This document shows positions 1 through 11,201 of a stretch of DNA of 58,147 nucleotides, in pieces. The first letter of the stretch is position 1; each line of letters begins with the position of its first letter. The position numbers were made by a program, and so were the translations under genes. The notes beneath the pieces were generated by a model. The model ran no database searches, was not told the DNA's origin, and saw only the letters and a program-made list of their open reading frames with translations. This DNA is from an uncultured Prochlorococcus sp. (GTDB taxonomy: Bacteria; Cyanobacteriota; Cyanobacteriia; PCC-6307; Cyanobiaceae): positions 1-58,147 of the forward strand of contig CABZHQ010000007.1 of NCBI GenBank assembly GCA_902525585.1. Reading direction: 5' to 3'.

Positions 1-263
1 GTAATTTCAGAATCTATATTTTTTTTATCATTAAATTTTGAATTACCCAAAGAAATACCTAGAAATCTAATCCCGACATAATCACCTAAATCTACATTTT
101 TATCTAAAAGATTCTCAATACTTTTTTCTAATTCTAATTTCCTAGAACTATAAGTTTCTTTTAAAAAATTATTTAATAAAAAAGTGCCTAAAAAACCTAA
201 AGGCAAAAGCATCCCTACTAAAAGAATCTTAGTATTTAAATTTAGAGATCTAATTTTTTTCAA
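1..263 (-). CDS. tamB: TamB-like (DUF490) protein, 5' end only
   Basis: Reading the minus strand from a TTG at 263 gives an open frame that runs off the left edge of the window, so only about 87 N-terminal residues are present. They comprise a short basic start (KKIRSLN), one hydrophobic segment (about residues 13-28) and a stretch containing LDKNVDLGDYVGIRFLGI. This resembles the N-terminus of cyanobacterial TamB/DUF490 proteins, large envelope proteins anchored by one N-terminal helix and implicated in lipid transport or outer-membrane assembly. The start is uncertain: the frame stays open upstream and another TTG lies 12 bp earlier. It is divergent from ycf51. The family call rests on a short fragment. 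Confidence 0.6.
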   Translation of the reverse strand, partial: MKKIRSLNLNTKILLVGMLLPLGFLGTFLLNNFLKETYSSRKLELEKSIENLLDKNVDLGDYVGIRFLGISLGNSKFNDKKNIDSEI

Positions 264-327
264 GTTAGAGCCCAAAAATAGAGTAGGCTTACAAAATATA
301 AGAAATTAATCAGGTCAAAGCCACTAA

Positions 328-771
328 ATGTCTTTTTTTGAACTATTAGAGAATACACCCAAAATTTTTGGATTCTTTGGAATATTTCTTTTTATTTGCA
401 CAATAGCAGCTTTTATATTTAATTTTGGTTTTAAATTTCGAATAATTGGGGCAACTATCTTTTCATTATTGCTTTCTTTGAGTAGTTGGGCATTTATACA
501 AAGTTACTCCGAAAAAGTTGTAATAGAAGGTGCAAAATATGTTCCAATTGTTTATGACAATGGTTTCGATTTGATTATTGCTAAAGCAGATGATGACTTC
601 CCAGAAGAATCTATCAAACCAACTTTAGAACAATTATCAGAAAACTTAAGGAAAGGTAGCAGATCTGGTGCAAATGTAAAAATCAAGATAAGAAAACTTG
701 AAAAAATTTCAGATGGTGTAAAGAAACCAGTGGTTATAGGAGAAGTTCAGAAAAATGTCAAAATGAATTAG
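328..771 (+). CDS. ycf51: Ycf51 family protein (DUF2518)
   Basis: This 147-residue protein has two hydrophobic helices near the N-terminus (about residues 13-33 and 36-57), followed by a soluble C-terminal domain. The pattern of a YDNG segment after the membrane hairpin, then LEQLSENL and a VKIKIRKLE strand, matches Ycf51/DUF2518, a family conserved in cyanobacteria and some red-lineage plastids with no established function. It is probably an inner-membrane or thylakoid protein with its C-terminal domain on one face. It is the first gene of a plus-strand run, 11 bp before the DUF4332 gene, and is divergent from the TamB-like gene. Confidence 0.75.
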   Translation: MSFFELLENTPKIFGFFGIFLFICTIAAFIFNFGFKFRIIGATIFSLLLSLSSWAFIQSYSEKVVIEGAKYVPIVYDNGFDLIIAKADDDFPEESIKPTLEQLSENLRKGSRSGANVKIKIRKLEKISDGVKKPVVIGEVQKNVKMN

Positions 772-782
772 TCTTTTAAAAA

Positions 783-1190
783 ATGGAAAGTAAGACTTTT
801 TTAGATTTTTTGCCAACTAATTTTAGACATGAAAAATCTTTTTGTATTCAAAATAATCTAACTGACTTTGAAAAATTAAGTAATCTTTCGGACTTGGATA
901 TAAATGAGATTCAAAGAAAATCTTCACTATGTACATTGAATAATCTAAAAAAAATTAGAGCTATAGCTATTTTTAAAAAAGAAATTGGAATTTCTCCACC
1001 GCAAGCATATCTACTTTTACATTGCGGTATATCTTCTATAAAATCATTATCACTATCTACACCTTACGAATTAGAACGCAAAATAGGTAGATTAGAAAGA
1101 AATCTTAGAGTAAAAACTGAGACATATACAACTTTGATTCTCTTAAAAGAATGGATTAAAAAAGCTAGTCAAATTGAAAAATCTATATGA
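783..1190 (+). CDS. DUF4332 / helix-hairpin-helix protein
   Basis: This 135-residue protein has no signal peptide or membrane helix. Its C-terminal half (about residues 62-110) contains an IGISPPQAYLLLHCGI segment and an IGRLERNLR segment, the arrangement seen in DUF4332 proteins, which carry helix-hairpin-helix-like repeats of the kind that bind DNA or act as scaffolds. No function can be assigned from sequence. It follows ycf51 by 11 bp and precedes a small exported protein, so these may share a transcript. Confidence 0.6.
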   Translation: MESKTFLDFLPTNFRHEKSFCIQNNLTDFEKLSNLSDLDINEIQRKSSLCTLNNLKKIRAIAIFKKEIGISPPQAYLLLHCGISSIKSLSLSTPYELERKIGRLERNLRVKTETYTTLILLKEWIKKASQIEKSI

Positions 1191-1242
1191 AATCTTGGAT
1201 AAAAAAAATTTTTAATGTAGAATTTAGAAAAAGAAAGTGTTA

Positions 1243-1509
1243 ATGAAACCTTTGTTATTTTTTTTATTTTTGTTTTTCAACTCTTTATCCCCTGTTTTAA
1301 GTCAATCTAACTTATTGGAAACTGTAAAAAAGAATCCAAACGAAGCTAGGAATTTATGTAATAAATTTAGAGAGTTTAATTCCAAAGGGATTTCAGCTAG
1401 TTCAGATCAAGCTATAGAGTATGTATCAAACAAAAAAAAGTTAACTCCCGTTAACGCAGAGATCTTTTCTATCTACGTTATTGGGCTGCACTGCCCAGAC
1501 ATTATTTAA
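1243..1509 (+). CDS. small exported protein, function unknown
   Basis: From the ATG at 1243 this encodes 88 residues; a GTG two codons upstream (1237) is also possible. The first 21 residues are a typical signal peptide: Lys then a Leu/Phe-rich core ending near PVLSQ. The mature part would be about 66 residues with only two cysteines, one in NLCNKF and one in LHCPD close to the C-terminus, which could form a disulfide in the periplasm or lumen. No family was recognised. It ends 7 bp before the S15-type hydrolase gene, so co-transcription is likely. Confidence 0.6.
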   Translation: MKPLLFFLFLFFNSLSPVLSQSNLLETVKKNPNEARNLCNKFREFNSKGISASSDQAIEYVSNKKKLTPVNAEIFSIYVIGLHCPDII

Positions 1510-1516
1510 AGCCTAA

Positions 1517-3091
1517 ATGTCTTGTTCAAGATGTTTTGACAAGTCTCTAGTTCTTAGAGATGGATTAAGACTTATATCCAGGATTTGGTTACCTAATAGT
1601 AATGGGCCATGGCCTGCGTTATTAATGAGACAACCATATGGCAGGGAAATAGCTTCAACTATTACCTATTCTCACCCTGAATGGTGGGCAACCAAGGGGT
1701 ATATGGTAATAATTCAAGATGTTAGAGGTATGGGTTCTTCTGAAGGGGTTTTTAATGGTTTTTCTCAAGAAGCTAGCGATACTTCAGAAACACATGAATG
1801 GGTAAGGTCTCTAAAAGAATGTAATGGAAAACTTGGATTATATGGTTTTTCATATCAAGGATTTACTCAACTAACAGGTGAATTAACTTCAAAGCCGCCC
1901 GATTGTTTATCTCCAGCAATGACTGGGATAAATATTAAGGATCATTGGTGCTCAGATGGAGGAGCATATTGGTGGCATAACAATATTGCATGGGGACTTC
2001 AAATCGCAGCACTAAAAATGAAAAGAGAAAATAAATTGCTTGAGTGGGAAAAGATAAGATTAGCCTTAGAAAATAAAAGTTATTTAAGGGAAGGATTTAA
2101 TATTTTAAATGAATATGATCCTAATAGCTTTGTTTTGGAATGGCTTAAAAATTTAAATGAATCCCTCCCATTTGAAGAATTCAAACCAATTTCAACATGG
2201 ATTAAGCAACCTATGTTAATTATTGGAGGACTTTGGGATCCACATTTAAAAGGTGCCTTTGATCTTTATAGAAAATCTAAAGAAGCTGGTGGAAGCCCAG
2301 AGATTATTATTGGGAATGCGACACATCTAAATTGGTGGGAGGGATCACAAGAATCTTTATTAAAATTTTTTGATAAATATTTAAAATCAGATGAAGAATT
2401 TAATTCTAAGAACTATAAAGATCAGAAAAAAATATGGAATATTTCATTAAATAAATGGGAAGAATTAGATAATAAATTTTACCCTGAATTTATTTTTGGG
2501 CTCAAAAGCGATGGCACAGCAAATGTAGAGGTTGAAGATGGAAGTCTGACCATAAATTCAAAAGGATCAGGATGGTTCACAATTGTTAATGACCCATGGA
2601 GACCTACTCCAACTGACGGTGGTCATTTAGGTCCAAATCCCGGAAAGTTTAATAGAAGTATTATTGATAAACGCCTGGATGTAGGTGTTTTTCAAACCAA
2701 TTCTTTTGAAGGAGATCAATATTTTAGAGGAATTCCAACATTAGAAATCCAAGTAAAAAGTGATCAGCCCAATTTCGATATCTGCCTTGCTTTATCTCTA
2801 GTTGAAGAAGGTAATGAAAAGGTGAATCAATTTTCAACCGGATTCTTAAGGGTTAAAAACTCCAAAATAAGTGAAGAATGCATTTATCAAATCACAATGC
2901 AGCCAACAAATATTTGTTTGATTAAAGATAGCAAGCTTCGCTTATCTATTTCTGCAGCAGCTTATCCTGCTATTGGAGTTAATCCTGGATTTGGGGAGGG
3001 AAATGTTGGATCGCCTTCAGCAAATCATAGGGTTATTACTCTAAGTTTTAGCCTTGATAAAACATTTATGAAAATGAACCCTTTTTTTTAA
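1517..3091 (+). CDS. CocE/NonD-type hydrolase (X-Pro dipeptidyl-peptidase, S15 family)
   Basis: This 524-residue protein belongs to the S15/CocE alpha/beta hydrolases. The nucleophile elbow is GFSYQG with Ser112, the probable acid is Asp241 in GLWDP, and the probable catalytic histidine is His270 in NATHLNWW. The C-terminal third (about residues 310-524) is the beta-rich domain of the family (PepX C-terminal-like). Family members cleave acyl or peptide bonds, including X-Pro dipeptides and esters, and the substrate cannot be read from sequence. There is no signal peptide, so it is probably cytoplasmic. It lies 7 bp downstream of the small exported protein gene and 57 bp upstream of glgB. Confidence 0.82.
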   Translation: MSCSRCFDKSLVLRDGLRLISRIWLPNSNGPWPALLMRQPYGREIASTITYSHPEWWATKGYMVIIQDVRGMGSSEGVFNGFSQEASDTSETHEWVRSLKECNGKLGLYGFSYQGFTQLTGELTSKPPDCLSPAMTGINIKDHWCSDGGAYWWHNNIAWGLQIAALKMKRENKLLEWEKIRLALENKSYLREGFNILNEYDPNSFVLEWLKNLNESLPFEEFKPISTWIKQPMLIIGGLWDPHLKGAFDLYRKSKEAGGSPEIIIGNATHLNWWEGSQESLLKFFDKYLKSDEEFNSKNYKDQKKIWNISLNKWEELDNKFYPEFIFGLKSDGTANVEVEDGSLTINSKGSGWFTIVNDPWRPTPTDGGHLGPNPGKFNRSIIDKRLDVGVFQTNSFEGDQYFRGIPTLEIQVKSDQPNFDICLALSLVEEGNEKVNQFSTGFLRVKNSKISEECIYQITMQPTNICLIKDSKLRLSISAAAYPAIGVNPGFGEGNVGSPSANHRVITLSFSLDKTFMKMNPFF

Positions 3092-3148
3092 AATAATTAT
3101 TTTTTTGGTTAATCATTTGATATTATTAATCGTTAATATCTACCAGTC

Positions 3149-5413
3149 ATGATCGAGACAATTCAAGCAGACTGGATTAAATCAGAAGCTATCAACCTAG
3201 AAAATTGTTGCAATGATAATCCATTGAAAATATTAGGTCCTCATTTTTATGAAAAACAATGGGTAATTAGAGTATGGATGCCTGAAGCCGACGAAGTTAA
3301 AATAAATTTTAAAAACAATACCTATAATGCCGAAAGCATAAACCATAAATGGCTTTTTGAAGCTATTCTGCCTGAAAATCCAAATTGTAATTACGAAATA
3401 AATATTTCACGAGGAGGGATCACACATACACAACATGACCCTTGGTCATATAGAGATGAGTGGATGGGAGAAGTTGATAGACATCTTTTTGCAGAAGGTA
3501 ATCATCATCATATTTGGGAAAAAATGGGAGCACATCTCATTGAAGAAAAGAATCAAAAAGGAGTCATGTTTTGCATTTGGGCTCCAAATGCAAAATCAAT
3601 CTCGATAATTGGAGATACAAATTCTTGGGATGGAAGACATCATCCAATGCAAAAAAGATTAGGGGGGATTTGGGAACTATTCATGCCAACAATGCAAGAG
3701 GGCGATACATATAAATATGAAATAAGAACTCAACAAGGCCATATTTATGAGAAAGCTGATCCATATGGTTTCCTTCATGAAATCAGACCTCAAAATGGTT
3801 CAATAGTTTCACAATTAAAAAACTTTAATTGGAATGATAGTTCTTGGATTTCAAATAGAGATTCTTCTAGTCAAATTAACAAGCCAATTTCAGTTTATGA
3901 AATGCATTTAGGAAGTTGGCTCCATGAATCAACAGATAATAAATATTTGGAGGACAATGGTGAACCAAGAGATCCAGTGCCTGCAGCTGATTTAAAACCT
4001 GGGACAAGATTTTTAACTTATCCAGAATTAACCGAGAAACTCATCCCTTACGTAAAAGAGAGAGGATTTACTCATATTGAACTAATGCCAATATCTGAAC
4101 ATCCTTTCGATGGTTCATGGGGATACCAAGTCACAGGCTGGTATGCACCAACAAGTAGATTTGGGACCCCAAATGAATTTAGAGAATTCGTAAATAAATG
4201 TCATCAAGAGGGCATAGGCGTAATTCTTGATTGGGTACCTGGTCATTTCCCAAAAGATAAGCATGGTTTAGCATTTTTTGATGGTTGTCATCTTTATGAA
4301 CATGGAGATTCACGCATAGGTGAACACAAAGAATGGGGAACCTTAATATTCAATTACAGCAGAAACGAAGTAAGAAATTTCTTAGTAGCTAACCTAGTTT
4401 ATTGGTTTGAAGAGTTTCATATTGATGGCATAAGGGTAGATGCTGTAGCTTCAATGCTTTACAGAGATTATCTACGTCCAGATGGAGAATGGATACCCAA
4501 TGAAAATGGTGGGAATGAAAATATAGAAGCCGTTAAATTTCTTCAACAGGCTAATCATGTACTCTTCCAACATTTCCCAGGTGCACTTTCTATTGCTGAA
4601 GAATCAACAACTTGGCCAATGGTAACCAAACCAACTGACAATGGAGGGTTAGGGTTTAACTTGAAATGGAATATGGGATGGATGCACGATATGCTTGATT
4701 ATTTTGAAATAGATCCTTGGTTTAGGCAATTCCACCAAAATAGTGTAACTTTCTCAATTACATATAACTATACAGAGAACTTTATGCTTGCACTTAGTCA
4801 TGATGAGGTTGTCCATGGGAAAAGTCATCTTTTGCATAAAATGCCTGGCGATGACTGGAAAAAATATGCAAATACTCGAGCATTACTAACTTATATGTGG
4901 ACCCACCCTGGTAAAAAAACGATATTTATGGGAATGGAATTTGGGCAAAGACAAGAATGGAATGTTTGGGATGATCTGCAATGGGAGTTACTAGAATTTG
5001 AGCCTCATAAAGGTATCAGAAACTTGATTGATGACCTAAACGTTCTTTATAAAAATGAACCTGCATTATGGAAAAATGACTTTGATCCTTATGGATTCCA
5101 GTGGATTGATTGTAATGACAAATCTAATTCGGTTATAAGTTTCATGAGAAGAGAAAACGATACCAATGAGTGGCTTGTTGTTGTTGCAAACTTTACACCT
5201 AATACTCATGAGTCATACAAAGTAGGTGTTCCTGTGGAAGGATTCTATAGAGAAATATTCAATTCAGATGGCTCTAGATACGGGGGCAGTAACAAAGGAA
5301 ATATGGGGGGTAAAGAAACTATAAATTACAATATTCATGATTATCAAAATGCTCTAGAACTTGCTTTGCCACCATTAAGCGTAAGTATCTTCAAACATCA
5401 ATCAAAAAAATAA
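3149..5413 (+). CDS. glgB: 1,4-alpha-glucan branching enzyme
   Basis: GlgB makes the alpha-1,6 branches of glycogen, the night-time carbon store. The 754-residue protein has the full architecture: an N1 domain, a CBM48 module (about residues 135-225), a GH13 barrel and a C-terminal all-beta domain. The catalytic regions are visible: [19 protein letters not shown] with the nucleophile Asp near residue 430, AEES with the acid Glu near 483, and LSHDEVVHG with the transition-state Asp near 552. A 109-bp AT-rich gap separates it from hemE. Confidence 0.96.
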   Translation: MIETIQADWIKSEAINLENCCNDNPLKILGPHFYEKQWVIRVWMPEADEVKINFKNNTYNAESINHKWLFEAILPENPNCNYEINISRGGITHTQHDPWSYRDEWMGEVDRHLFAEGNHHHIWEKMGAHLIEEKNQKGVMFCIWAPNAKSISIIGDTNSWDGRHHPMQKRLGGIWELFMPTMQEGDTYKYEIRTQQGHIYEKADPYGFLHEIRPQNGSIVSQLKNFNWNDSSWISNRDSSSQINKPISVYEMHLGSWLHESTDNKYLEDNGEPRDPVPAADLKPGTRFLTYPELTEKLIPYVKERGFTHIELMPISEHPFDGSWGYQVTGWYAPTSRFGTPNEFREFVNKCHQEGIGVILDWVPGHFPKDKHGLAFFDGCHLYEHGDSRIGEHKEWGTLIFNYSRNEVRNFLVANLVYWFEEFHIDGIRVDAVASMLYRDYLRPDGEWIPNENGGNENIEAVKFLQQANHVLFQHFPGALSIAEESTTWPMVTKPTDNGGLGFNLKWNMGWMHDMLDYFEIDPWFRQFHQNSVTFSITYNYTENFMLALSHDEVVHGKSHLLHKMPGDDWKKYANTRALLTYMWTHPGKKTIFMGMEFGQRQEWNVWDDLQWELLEFEPHKGIRNLIDDLNVLYKNEPALWKNDFDPYGFQWIDCNDKSNSVISFMRRENDTNEWLVVVANFTPNTHESYKVGVPVEGFYREIFNSDGSRYGGSNKGNMGGKETINYNIHDYQNALELALPPLSVSIFKHQSKK

Positions 5414-5528
5414 GAAGGCTCATTTAACTTAGTGCTTCATATAAAAGTTCATATAACGCTTTTGCTCTGCTTTACATTGTAAGATTTTTAAGTTGGATTT
5501 TAATTTTTTTTAAAATATCGAATTGAAA

Positions 5529-6569
5529 ATGGGTCAAGATTTACCACTACTACTCTCTGCCGCACAAGGTAAAAAAGTAAATAGGCCTCCAGTATGGATG
5601 ATGAGGCAAGCAGGAAGATATATGAAAATCTATAGAGATTTAAGGGAGCGTTACCCAAGCTTTAGAGAGAGGTCTGAGAATCCAGAACTATCATATGAGA
5701 TTTCAATGCAACCTTTTCATGCTTTCAAACCGGATGGTGTGATCCTTTTTTCAGATATTCTCACACCTCTTCCAGGGATGGGAATAAATTTTGAAATAAT
5801 AGAAAGTAAAGGTCCAATTATTGAAGACCCAATAAGAACCCTTAACCAGGTAGAAAATTTAAAAGAATTAAATCCAAGTGAGAGTTTAGGTTTTGTTGGA
5901 CAAGTTCTTACTTCACTAAAAAAAGATGTGAATAATGAGGCAACAGTTTTAGGTTTTGTTGGCGCACCTTGGACTCTTGCTGCATATGTAGTTGAAGGTA
6001 AAAGCAGTAAAAATTATTCTTTAATAAAATCAATGGCTTTTAATGAACCAGATTTACTTCATAAACTTCTTGATCATTTTGCAAAATCTATTGGTGAATA
6101 TCTTAAGTATCAAATAAAATCTGGAGCGCAAGTAGTACAAATTTTTGATTCATGGGCAGGCCAACTAAGTCCCCAAGATTACGATATCTTTGCTGGGCCG
6201 TATCAAAAAAAAGTTATTGAAATTGTAAAATCAGAATACCCTGAAACACCAATAATTCTGTACATTTCAGGAAGTGCTGGGGTACTAGAAAGAATGGCAA
6301 AAACTGGAGTAGATATAATCTCATTAGACTGGACAGTAGATATTGAAGAGGCTTGTAAAAGAATCCCCAAGGGGATTGGAATTCAAGGTAATGTTGACCC
6401 TGGCATTTTATTCGGAAACAAAGAATCAATAAAAGAAAGGATAGATAATACTTTCAATAAAATTAAAGACAGAAAATATATTCTTAATTTGGGTCATGGG
6501 ATTTTACCTGGGACTCCAGAAGAAAATGCTCAAACATTTTTTGAACATGGGAAAAAACTTACTTACTAA
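5529..6569 (+). CDS. hemE: uroporphyrinogen decarboxylase
   Basis: HemE converts uroporphyrinogen III to coproporphyrinogen III, a shared step of heme and chlorophyll synthesis. The 346-residue cytoplasmic protein starts [12 protein letters not shown] and carries the N-terminal signature [16 protein letters not shown], the [12 protein letters not shown] substrate-pocket segment, and the C-terminal [14 protein letters not shown] chose the ATG at 5529; a TTG two codons upstream is open but unlikely. Ferrochelatase, por and chlNBL in the same window use products of this pathway. An epimerase-like gene follows after 8 bp. Confidence 0.97.
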   Translation: MGQDLPLLLSAAQGKKVNRPPVWMMRQAGRYMKIYRDLRERYPSFRERSENPELSYEISMQPFHAFKPDGVILFSDILTPLPGMGINFEIIESKGPIIEDPIRTLNQVENLKELNPSESLGFVGQVLTSLKKDVNNEATVLGFVGAPWTLAAYVVEGKSSKNYSLIKSMAFNEPDLLHKLLDHFAKSIGEYLKYQIKSGAQVVQIFDSWAGQLSPQDYDIFAGPYQKKVIEIVKSEYPETPIILYISGSAGVLERMAKTGVDIISLDWTVDIEEACKRIPKGIGIQGNVDPGILFGNKESIKERIDNTFNKIKDRKYILNLGHGILPGTPEENAQTFFEHGKKLTY

Positions 6570-6577
6570 TCAAAGTC

Positions 6578-7561
6578 TTGTCATATAAAAACTTATTAAT
6601 AACAGGAGCTAATGGATGTGTTGGCCAATATTTAGTTGATTGGTTTTTGAAAAACACAAAATTAAGACTTTATCTCATGGTAAGAGACAAAAGTAAGTTA
6701 CCAATTTCTGTTCAAAAAAATAAAAAAGTCAAGTTAATGGTGTGTGATATCAGGGAATCAAGTAGGTATAAAAAGGAAATTAGTCAAATTAATTACCTAA
6801 TACATGCTGCTACAGCTTGGGGAGATCCAAAAAGAGCCTATGAAGTAAATATTAAAGCTTTTGAAGAATTACTAGAAATGCTTGATATTCAAAAGTTAGA
6901 AAAGATTATTTATTTTTCAACAGCTAGTATTCTTGATAGCCAAACAGAATTAATGAGGGAATCATTGATTTATGGAACAGAGTACATTCAAACAAAATAT
7001 GAATGTTTCCAGAGACTTAGAGAAAGCTCATTTGCAGAAAAAACATTCGCTGTTTTTCCTACCTTGGTTTTTGGAGGGAATCTTGGAAAAAAAAGTAAAT
7101 ATCCTGTGAGTTATTTAACTAGTGGATTGAAAGAAATTGGGAAATGGCTTTGGTTAGCAAGATTTTTAAAACTCGATTCTAAATTTCACTTTATACACGC
7201 AAATGATATCGCCCAGATTTGCGGGTTTTTAATTAAAAATTATAAAGAAGAGCAATACAAAGGCTTTAGAAAATTTGTGCTAGGTCAACAATTCATTTCA
7301 ATTGATGATGCCATAATTACACTGTTAAAAAGACACAATATGAGGAGATTTTTTGCGATACCGCTTACAAAAAAAATTCTAAAAATATTATTAAGAATTC
7401 TCCCCATCCAAACTACTCCTTGGGATAGTTTCAGTATCAAAAAATATGACTTTAATCATGTTCCCATCACTAATCCTGAGACTTTTAAACTTAAAAGTTA
7501 TGCCAAGTCACTGAATGATATTTTAAGGTTATCAAAGTTACCAAGCTGTAATAACAATTAA
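6578..7561 (+). CDS. NAD(P)-dependent epimerase/dehydratase-like protein (extended SDR)
   Basis: This 327-residue protein starts at a TTG 8 bp after hemE. It has the Rossmann dinucleotide motif TGANGCVG at residues 9-16, a CDIRE segment, and the HAATAWG and STASI segments of extended short-chain dehydrogenases. The usual catalytic YxxxK is represented by YIQTKYE. Such proteins act on nucleotide sugars, flavonoid-like substrates or isoprenoids, and the substrate is not evident here. The tight spacing to hemE suggests a shared transcript, but whether it acts on tetrapyrroles is unknown. Confidence 0.72.
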   Translation: MSYKNLLITGANGCVGQYLVDWFLKNTKLRLYLMVRDKSKLPISVQKNKKVKLMVCDIRESSRYKKEISQINYLIHAATAWGDPKRAYEVNIKAFEELLEMLDIQKLEKIIYFSTASILDSQTELMRESLIYGTEYIQTKYECFQRLRESSFAEKTFAVFPTLVFGGNLGKKSKYPVSYLTSGLKEIGKWLWLARFLKLDSKFHFIHANDIAQICGFLIKNYKEEQYKGFRKFVLGQQFISIDDAIITLLKRHNMRRFFAIPLTKKILKILLRILPIQTTPWDSFSIKKYDFNHVPITNPETFKLKSYAKSLNDILRLSKLPSCNNN

Positions 7562-7620
7562 AATTCTCGCAGTTAGGTTACCAAAGCCTTGTAATATATA
7601 TAGATAAGCAAATTTTTATT

Positions 7621-7971
7621 ATGTTACGTTCAATCTTTGCAGGGTTATTTGCAATAGTTTTAACTCTAGGTCTAGGTATTTCATCAGTTTCAGCTAAGAC
7701 TGTTGAAGTAAAACTTGGAACAGATGCTGGAATGCTTGCATTTGAACCAAGTACAGTAACCATTAGTGCTGGTGATACAGTTAAATTCGTCAATAATAAA
7801 CTTGCCCCTCACAATGCTGTTTTTGATGGGCATGAGGAATTAAGTCATGCAGACCTAGCTTTTGCTCCAGGAGAGTCTTGGGAAGAAACATTTGATACTG
7901 CTGGAACTTATGATTACTATTGCGAGCCTCACAGAGGCGCTGGAATGGTAGGTAAAGTTATTGTTGAATAA
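7621..7971 (+). CDS. petE: plastocyanin precursor
   Basis: Plastocyanin is the soluble lumenal copper protein that carries electrons from cytochrome b6f to photosystem I. The 116-residue precursor has a lumenal signal peptide ([10 protein letters not shown]... cleaved near SVSA-K, about residue 25). The copper ligands are His64 in APHNA, Cys101 and His104 in YYCEPH, and Met109 in GAGM. A 59-bp gap precedes it, and the run TATATATAGATAAG about 20 bp before the ATG could hold the -10 element. Its high codon quality is consistent with strong expression. Confidence 0.97.
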   Translation: MLRSIFAGLFAIVLTLGLGISSVSAKTVEVKLGTDAGMLAFEPSTVTISAGDTVKFVNNKLAPHNAVFDGHEELSHADLAFAPGESWEETFDTAGTYDYYCEPHRGAGMVGKVIVE

Positions 7972-8037
7972 ATCTTCTAAATAGTTAAACACCCTTTTGA
8001 CTTAATATTAATTACGGTCTTACCCAAATTTTGATTG

Positions 8038-10620
8038 ATGAAAATAGTTCCAAGCGAATTTTCAAGTTCTGCTTGGAACTGTTTTATTTTTGCCAAAAAA
8101 ATTGCTTATAAAAATTATCAACAAAACGTAGACTCTGATAATTTATTATTAGCTCTTATAAAAGAGGACAATATTACAAAAAACATTTTAAAAAAAAATA
8201 ATGTAAATCTAAAAGATCTTGAGAGGGAAATAATTTCTTCATTAAATGCAAAGGCAAAAATGAAAAATAAACAAGATAATTTATATATTGGTGATACTCT
8301 TCACAAAATATTTTTGAAGGCGAATGATATTAAAAATACTTTAAATGATGTAGTGATATCAACAGAACACTTAGTTTACTGTTTCACTTATGATGATAAA
8401 TATAGATTTCAAATTTTAAATCAAAAAGGTATTCCAGAATTTCTTGAAATTATAAAGAAAATGAAGTCAGATCCTACAGTAAAAAATGAATTTAATAGTT
8501 CTAATGAGTCTTTGGAAAAATATGGTATTGATCTAACTCAATCTGCACGAGATGGGATTTTAGACCCAGTTATTGGTAGGGATGAAGAGATTAGAAGAAC
8601 AATTCAAATATTGAGTAGAAGAACAAAAAATAATCCAGTTCTTATTGGAGAACCTGGGGTTGGCAAAACAGCCATTGTAGAAGGGTTAGCTCAAAGAATT
8701 ATTAATAGCGATGTACCTTCTGCGCTACAAGATAGGAAACTAATTTCATTAGATATGGGTTCACTTTTAGCTGGAGCAAAATATCGTGGAGAATTTGAAG
8801 AAAGAATAAAAAATATTCTAAAGAAAGTTAAAGAATCAGACGGTAAGATTATTCTTTTTATTGATGAAATTCATACGGTAGTTGGTGCAGGCGCTAGTGG
8901 AGGTTCTTTAGACGCAAGCAACCTATTAAAACCAATGCTTGCGAGAGGAGAACTTAGATGTATTGGTGCTACAACTATTAATGAACATAAACAAAATATA
9001 GAAAAAGATCCTGCTTTAGAACGAAGATTTCAAAAGATAAAAGTTGATGCTCCTTCAATAAATGATACCGTATCAATTTTAAGAGGATTAAGAGAAAGAT
9101 ACGAAGTTCATCATAGTGTGAGAATTTCGGATAATGCTTTAGTTGCTGCTGCAACCCTTAGCGAAAGATATATTAACGATAGATTTCTTCCTGACAAAGC
9201 AATAGATCTAATTGATGAAGCAGCCTCAAGATTAAATATGGTCATAACTTCCAAACCTGAAGAAATTGATGAAATTGATCGAAAAGTTCTACAGTTTGAG
9301 ATGGAAAAATTATCTTTAAAAAGAGAAACGGATGATTTTTCAATAGAAAGATTAAAAAAAATCAATAATGAACTTATATCCCTTAAAGATAAACAGGCAG
9401 AATTAGGTGCTCAATGGAAAAAAGAAAAAGATGAAATTGATGAGATTAGCACCATAAAAGAAGAAATTGAATCTGTTCAATTGCAAATAGATCAAGCCAA
9501 AAGGAGTTTTGACCTCAACAAAGCAGCAGAATTAGAATTTGGAACTTTAAATTCTTTGCAAAAAAAATTGAAAGAAAAAAGTAAGTCCTTAGTAAATTCC
9601 CAAAAAAATGGAGATACAAGTCTTTTAAGACAAGAGGTAACTTTTGATGATATTGCAGAAGTTGTCTCAAAGTGGACCTCTATTCCAGTACAGAACTTAA
9701 ACCAGTCAGAAAAAGATAAACTTTTGAGACTCGAGTCAATCCTTAAAGAAAAAATCATTGGTCAAGATAGTGCAATTAGGGCTGTTACAGATTCCATTAA
9801 GAGATCAAGGACTGGTCTAAATGATCCAAGCAAGCCACTAGCCAGTTTTCTCTTTTTAGGTCCAACTGGCGTTGGGAAAACAGAGCTAAGTAAAGTAACA
9901 GCCAAAATAATATTCGATTCAAATTCTTCAATTACAAGACTGGATATGTCTGAATATATGGAAAAGCATTCAGTGAGCAAAATTATAGGAGCGCCTCCTG
10001 GATATTTAGGTTTCGAATCAGGTGGTCAACTAACTGAAGCTGTACGCAAAAATCCTTATTCATTAATACTCCTAGATGAAATAGAGAAAGCTCACAAAGA
10101 TATTTTAGATATTCTCTTACAGGTTCTTGATGATGGAATCATTACTGATGGTCAAGGTCGTACAATCAATTTCAAAAATTCAATCATTGTTCTAACAAGT
10201 AATTTAGGAAGTCAATCAATAAATGATTTATCAGTTAGAAAAGAAGATACAAATGAAATTAAAAAAGTTGTAGATAATGAAATTAAAAAATTTTTCAAGC
10301 CTGAGTTTTTAAATCGACTTGATGAAATAGTTATTTTTAATAATTTAGAATTAAATGACATAGAAGAAATTGCAAAAATCCAACTTCAACACCTAGAAAA
10401 AAGACTTAACAAAAAAAACTTAAAATTCAAAATTACTGATGAAGCAATTAACCAACTTGTCGAAAAAAGTTTCGATCATGCTTATGGTGCAAGGCCTTTA
10501 AAAAGAATTATTCAAAAACAAATTGAGACAAAAATTTCAAATAATATATTGAATAATCATTACCTTAATAAAGACGAGATTAATATTTATCTGGTTAATG
10601 GTGAGATAAATGTTGATTAA
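8038..10620 (+). CDS. clpB: ClpB-type AAA+ disaggregase
   Basis: ClpB pulls aggregated proteins apart together with DnaK. The 860-residue protein has a Clp N-domain (residues 1-140), a first AAA+ module with Walker A GEPGVGKT at 204-211, a coiled-coil middle domain (about 390-520, rich in Lys/Glu with a KWTSIPV segment at its end), and a second AAA+ module with Walker A GPTGVGKT at 608-615. The middle domain separates it from ClpC/ClpA. The N-domain is Lys/Asn-rich and diverged, so it could be a ClpB2-type paralog. I took the ATG at 8038; a TTG lies immediately before it. Confidence 0.93.
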   Translation: MKIVPSEFSSSAWNCFIFAKKIAYKNYQQNVDSDNLLLALIKEDNITKNILKKNNVNLKDLEREIISSLNAKAKMKNKQDNLYIGDTLHKIFLKANDIKNTLNDVVISTEHLVYCFTYDDKYRFQILNQKGIPEFLEIIKKMKSDPTVKNEFNSSNESLEKYGIDLTQSARDGILDPVIGRDEEIRRTIQILSRRTKNNPVLIGEPGVGKTAIVEGLAQRIINSDVPSALQDRKLISLDMGSLLAGAKYRGEFEERIKNILKKVKESDGKIILFIDEIHTVVGAGASGGSLDASNLLKPMLARGELRCIGATTINEHKQNIEKDPALERRFQKIKVDAPSINDTVSILRGLRERYEVHHSVRISDNALVAAATLSERYINDRFLPDKAIDLIDEAASRLNMVITSKPEEIDEIDRKVLQFEMEKLSLKRETDDFSIERLKKINNELISLKDKQAELGAQWKKEKDEIDEISTIKEEIESVQLQIDQAKRSFDLNKAAELEFGTLNSLQKKLKEKSKSLVNSQKNGDTSLLRQEVTFDDIAEVVSKWTSIPVQNLNQSEKDKLLRLESILKEKIIGQDSAIRAVTDSIKRSRTGLNDPSKPLASFLFLGPTGVGKTELSKVTAKIIFDSNSSITRLDMSEYMEKHSVSKIIGAPPGYLGFESGGQLTEAVRKNPYSLILLDEIEKAHKDILDILLQVLDDGIITDGQGRTINFKNSIIVLTSNLGSQSINDLSVRKEDTNEIKKVVDNEIKKFFKPEFLNRLDEIVIFNNLELNDIEEIAKIQLQHLEKRLNKKNLKFKITDEAINQLVEKSFDHAYGARPLKRIIQKQIETKISNNILNNHYLNKDEINIYLVNGEINVD

Positions 10621-10668
10621 ATATCTAATTAAAGAATCCTATATGACTTTAAAATTAACAACTTTAAT

Positions 10669-11139
10669 CTAAGATTTGAACCAATCAGGAATTTCCTCAT
10701 AACTTGCTTTATTCGATTTATTTTCTTTTGATTCTGTTTTCCAACAACATGTTCTGCCCTTATCCTTATCCTGTAAGTATTCATTAGCCCATCTCCAAAT
10801 TAATTCAGAGGTGAACTCCATTCCCACATTATTCATAATTCTCAGATCTAAAGCATCTAAGTCATGTAATTTTTCCCAGTAATTCAGCAAAGGGTCATCT
10901 TTATTTATTAAAAAAGTATGGTCAAATTGCTCCTTTAGTCTATTTTCTAGAGGCTTTAGACTTGAAAAATCGACAACAAAACCATTTAGGTCTAATTTTT
11001 TTGCAGTGAACCAAAAGGTGAATGATCTTGAATATCCATGCACAAATCTGCAGTGGCCTTCATGGCGCCATTGCCTATGTGAACAGGGAAAATCCTCGTA
11101 ACTTTTGCTGCATGAAAATTTCAGAGAATGAATATACAT
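10669..11139 (-). CDS. QueD/PTPS-family protein with altered zinc site
   Basis: This 156-residue protein aligns with 6-carboxytetrahydropterin synthase (QueD) and 6-pyruvoyl-tetrahydropterin synthase. It retains the putative catalytic Cys (Cys30 in EGHCRF), the FDHTFLIN segment with its Asp-His pair, and the Glu of MEFTSEL. However, the expected first zinc histidine is Lys12 (FSCSK instead of FxAAH), and the HGH pair is HGY (His34, Tyr36). Two of three zinc ligands therefore seem replaced, although His21, His26 and His29 nearby might substitute. The substrate, a dihydroneopterin triphosphate, would come from FolE, also in this window. Start is the ATG at 11139. Divergent from hisIE. Confidence 0.75.
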   Translation of the reverse strand: MYIHSLKFSCSKSYEDFPCSHRQWRHEGHCRFVHGYSRSFTFWFTAKKLDLNGFVVDFSSLKPLENRLKEQFDHTFLINKDDPLLNYWEKLHDLDALDLRIMNNVGMEFTSELIWRWANEYLQDKDKGRTCCWKTESKENKSNKASYEEIPDWFKS

Positions 11140-11201
11140 CAATTAACTGTTAGGATAATTTTTAATAAACACATTGAGTAGGATTTAACATAACGAACAT
11201 A

